NCBI GenBank assembly: GCA_022579005.1
Contig: MU401461.1
Location: 124,001 to 188,000 of the forward strand
Direction of reading: 5' to 3'
DNA length: 64,000 bases
Origin: Poronia punctata
Lineage: Eukaryota; Ascomycota; Sordariomycetes; Xylariales; Xylariaceae
In this document: positions 60,631-64,000 of the stretch, one piece after another
Layout: every line of letters begins with the position of its first letter
Numbering within the stretch: position 1 is the first letter of the stretch
Position numbers and translations under genes: made by a program
Notes under the pieces: generated by a model
The model's database searches: none
Told to the model about the DNA's origin: nothing
Seen by the model: the letters and a program-made list of their open reading frames with translations, nothing else

Positions 60631-60952
60631 ATGAAAGTCGCCCTAGCAACAATCACCCTCTTCGTCGCCACGGCCATCGCGCAAACCTGGTCTGACATCC
60701 CGTCTTGCGCCCAGCCCTGTATTCTCGACGCAGTGGCTAGCACGACCGACTGTGGTTCTACAGACTATACTTGCATCTGTAAGTCGGACTATCCCCGTCA
60801 CTGTTTAGATCTAAACTTACTTACTGTTTTGTCAAGGTGCCTCCCAAGATGTCATCGAGCCAGCGGCGGAAGAATGTGTCGTCGCTGCTTGCGGAGAGGA
60901 TGTTGCTGAGAATGAGGTAGTTCCTGCTGTTGATGCCCTTTGCGCGTCTTAG
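60631..60952 (+). CDS. Small secreted CFEM-domain protein
   Basis: Exons 60631-60778 and 60837-60952 with a 58-bp intron encode 87 aa. The signal peptide is MKVALATITLFVATAIAQ. The mature protein has eight cysteines in CFEM order (SCAQPC, DCGSTDYTCIC, ECVVAAC, LC) and the segment IPSCAQPCILDA typical of the domain. The splice joins CIC to ASQDVIEPAAEECV. CFEM domains bind haem or act at the fungal cell surface and in host interaction. This copy ends right after the eighth cysteine, without Ser/Thr stalk or GPI signal, so it should be freely secreted. It lies tail-to-tail with a polyketide synthase gene, 329 bp apart; a functional link is not shown. Confidence 0.85.
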
Positions 60953-61281
60953 TAGATTTAAAGAATCTAATTGGAAAAGGGCGGCAGAGTGGTGTTAAAT
61001 CTAAAGTTTATATGGCATACAAACAATGGAAAAGCAATAATCTTCCAAGTATTACGTCGTAAGAGGAGCAGGTGTCGTACTTTGACTTGTATGGAGCCGA
61101 ATTGTATCGAGTAAAGAGAAATAACCCCGCCTCACGCGTAATACAACCAATCAGACGTTTTCCTGCTATTAGCTAAGTTCTGACGTCCGGTCCATTTGCC
61201 AACCCTACACTCATCAGCTCCGGGCTCGAGGAATAATTAATACTTGCGAAAGATTCTATATTGACCATCTTCCTTAATAAT
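60953..61281. other. Convergent 3' intergenic region
   Basis: This region lies between the CFEM and polyketide synthase stops. It contains only untranslated sequence. Confidence 0.45.
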
Positions 61282-64000
61282 TCAGACCTTGGATGTTGAA
61301 TGGACTATGGACGATCCCGATAGGGCGGTCGCGGCAAGTGCTGTAAGGCTCGGTGCATCCAGGACATCCGAGGTTTGCATGCGTGCCTTCAACACCCGCG
61401 AAATCCAGTTCTTGACCTCGATCGCCACCAATGAATCGAGCCCGAAACCCGCAATAGGCACGTGAACCGAGACATCGCCCCGTTCGATCCCCGCCAGTTC
61501 TGATAGTTTGCTCGCAATAGCGTCCGTCACAATATTAAGTAGTTCCTCTCGACTGCGGGCCGTGGATATGCTCTGGTCGAGTGTCCTCGGAGGAGGTGGA
61601 ATCCCACCGACAACCTCCACGCCAGCGTCGTGTTCGTGGAGAATGTCGTGGAATATCAGGTTATTCACCGACGCATTGTGGGCCACGAGCAGCTTAGGAT
61701 CGAGCCCGACTATGAGCTGCGTGCACTGGTCCGAATGGGCTTCCTGCGTCATGGAGTAGTCTATGGCCGAAAGGACATCATCCAGGGCAACAGTCGATAG
61801 ACCCTGGCGGGCGAGGATATTTCTCCGCTCTGGACTGTATAGATCTGCATCCGTCCCTTGAACGAGCCCGGGGTTTATGGCAACAAAATGTGTTTTGTGG
61901 CCTCTGTTCTGAGCCGCGAGGCCCTCCTGAAAGGTGTTTCCTGCCGCATAGTTGGCTTGTCCTATTGTTATATTGACCTGGTAAGCAGGTATCCTCCAGT
62001 GCCTGTCATCCATGCAAATGCAGATGTGTGTGAGGGATGGGGTAGGATTAGGCAAAGCATGCTCACCTTTAGTTCCTAGAACACTAATGGCGGATGCAAG
62101 CATGATGAAAAAGTCTAGAGGTTCGCTCATGAATGTGTCCTTCAAGTTTAGCGTGCCGTCTCGTTTCGGACGTAAAGCAATGTTAAACGTATCAATATCC
62201 ATCCATTCCAACATGCGATCCTACACATCATATTAGATGGAGTCTGCGAGACAGAAAATATCCATCAGGAAATTAGGGGGTATCAATGGGAGAACGGATG
62301 ACTTACCTGAAGAATAGCCGCGGATTGTATTAAGCCACGAACTGGGGGCAGATGCTCTCTACACCACTTGGCTACAGATTCTACCTGTCCTGGTACTGTG
62401 ACATCACATTTGAGGACATGGACTCGAGTCTCCATCATAGCAAGCCTTCCTTCCACCAGAGTCCATTTTTCCGCACTCTTTGACTTACCGCTGCGAGATA
62501 AAACAACAACATGCTTAGCTCCACGAGTAGCCAACAGTTGGCAGATTTCTTGACCAAGGTCACCAAGCCCCCCGGCGATGATGTAGGTTCCATGCTTGGC
62601 CAGTCTCGGAGTCGTGTTCAACCTGGGGGGGGCCGCTTCGACAATGGAGTCATTGTCAACCTCGATTAACGTCGCATGCGACGTCTTACCCGTCTGGATC
62701 TGTTGAAAGGCATCAACCAGATCTGATATGTTTCTGCGAGGAACTGGAAAGACAAGCCTGAAAATACCCGACCTGAACATGGCCATGGCCTCAACAATCA
62801 GCTCCCCAACTTGGCTTGGCTGGTGTTTTATCATGGATCCAAGATCAAAAGACAAAAACGTGCCGTTCTTATCCCACCGTATAGAGGGAACAGTATTGTT
62901 CGGCTGCGGCATGTCAACCAAGATGCCCAAGTCAGATATGATAGCCCACGTCTCATCGAGAACGTCGTGGCCGGCAAAGTTGAGGGCAACGTCTACCCCT
63001 CTGCCCCCAGTTAGGCGCATGACGTGTTGTCTCAAGCCTTCTGACCGAAGTGGGAGTATGTGGTCGGGCGGAATATGATATAGATCGACAAGCACTTGTC
63101 TACCATGATTGTCATTGACAGTGGCGAAGACCTCGGCCCCGATATGACTGGCGAGCATGATGGCCGCTTGACCGCACTCGCGATCCGCGGCATGGATTAG
63201 CACGGTCTGCTGTCGGCGCAGACTGGCCACTTTGGAAAGGGCGTAGTGCGCAGTGACGAAGGCGTGTAGGGAAGATACGCCCCCAGCAAAGTCCACCGAC
63301 GGTGGAAGGCGGTGCACAAGTGAGGCATTGAGACGTGGGTAGTTTGACAAGACGTTGCCTGTGAACCCCGTCACCCGTTCACCCACTTTCCATCGATGCT
63401 GCACCTGAGATCCAACAGCGGTGATGATTCCTGCCACCGGTGACGTCTGACTCAATCTTGCGTCAGCACCCCCTCCGCCAATGAAGACATCGGTGGGCGT
63501 GAGATATAAACTCCTTGCTTGAATCTCTACTTGGAAACCTCCTATCGGCTCTCTATCTTCCACGTGGATAAAACGAAGACTACTAAGTAAGCCGGGGGAC
63601 GCGATGTCGAGTGCTATGACGTGGTCGGGACCGTCATGCAGCCACTTGGTGGTCTTCGCCGGCGGTTCGTGGTCCCCGTCTCGGACTCGTAGCCACGCTT
63701 CGTAGTCGGGGGCAGCTCGGAGCCGGGGTACCCAGATCTTGTTCTGTCTGTAAACAAACTCGCACTCGTGAAGCGAGGACGGGTCCATGTCCGTAGTCTG
63801 GTGCGCATGGGTGGAAAGTATCTTGTCAATGACTCTCCAGATATCTGGGCGCTCGCTTTCCTGGTACGCCTGTGCCACACCGAATGTTAGGAGACGCATT
63901 CCCTCGTTCTCCCGACGTGCCACGCGGGTGAATCCATCCACAAGGTTCATATCCGGTCCCGGCATGCAGCCTGAGGCCGCTGCCATGCTCACCCATAGGA
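61282..64000 (-). CDS. Highly reducing type I polyketide synthase, 3' part (ER-KR-ACP), partial
   Basis: Three exons are visible: 62307 to beyond 64000, 62067-62220 and 61282-61961 (introns 86 and 105 bp). The open frame runs off the window edge, so KS, AT, DH and any methyltransferase lie outside. An enoylreductase-type domain (GGFQVEIQARSLYLTPTDVF, VTGFTGNVLSNYPRLNASLV) is followed by a ketoreductase (GTYIIAGGLGDLGQEICQLL). KR residues Ser and Tyr are present in ASAISVLG and QANYAAGNTFQ, the latter formed across the last intron. An acyl carrier domain follows with the phosphopantetheine Ser in GFGLDSLVAIEVKNW. There is no thioesterase, as is usual for this class. The ER lacks the glycine-rich NADPH motif (it reads HAADRECGQAAIML). 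The product is unknown. Confidence 0.88.

Overview
This window is nuclear DNA of a filamentous ascomycete (Pezizomycotina, probably Sordariomycetes). The evidence is short 55-110 bp introns with GTAAGT/GTGAGT donors and CTAAC/CTGAC branch sites, a CFEM protein, a highly reducing polyketide synthase, filamentous-fungus type single-copy genes (vps41, apc1/bimE, dhh1, eIF3k), and two extremely AT-rich blocks of transposons mutated in the style of repeat-induced point mutation (RIP). The genus cannot be fixed by reading alone. No rRNA, tRNA or CRISPR was seen.

Layout. 1-6.3 kb: AT-rich remains of a Ty3/gypsy retrotransposon with readable protease, reverse transcriptase, RNase H, integrase and chromodomain-like traces on the + strand. 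6.7-11 kb: accessory zone with a fungus-specific RRM-like hypothetical gene, an unresolved multi-exon minus-strand locus upstream of it, and a small secreted protein. 11.8-24.5 kb: housekeeping block, vps41 (-) and apc1 (+) divergent, then an REXO-type 3'-5' exonuclease (-). 24.8-32.5 kb: a nested transposon. A TIR element with TA target duplication is split by a 6454-bp LTR retrotransposon with two 298-bp LTRs. 33.1-58 kb: a DUF6594-type membrane protein, mitochondrial GatB, an acyl-protein-thioesterase-like hydrolase, a mitochondrial J-protein, Dhh1, cofactor-independent phosphoglycerate mutase, eIF3k and a large DDX60-like DExH helicase. 60.6-64 kb: a small CFEM protein and the 3' part of a highly reducing polyketide synthase that runs off the right edge.

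Functional themes are mostly ordinary cell biology: HOPS tethering, the anaphase-promoting complex, mRNA decay and translation, glycolysis and mitochondrial tRNA charging. The accessory parts of most interest are the nested, RIP-mutated transposons, the polyketide synthase whose enoylreductase lacks the usual glycine-rich NADPH motif, the DDX60-like helicase and an upstream ORF overlapping the dhh1 start codon. In both AT-rich blocks the surviving C and G bases sit in a biased context: TpC/GpA are almost absent, while CpA survives mainly as GCA.

Gene models were spliced by eye. Several stop-free stretches begin at non-ATG codons, so starts were moved to the first plausible ATG.
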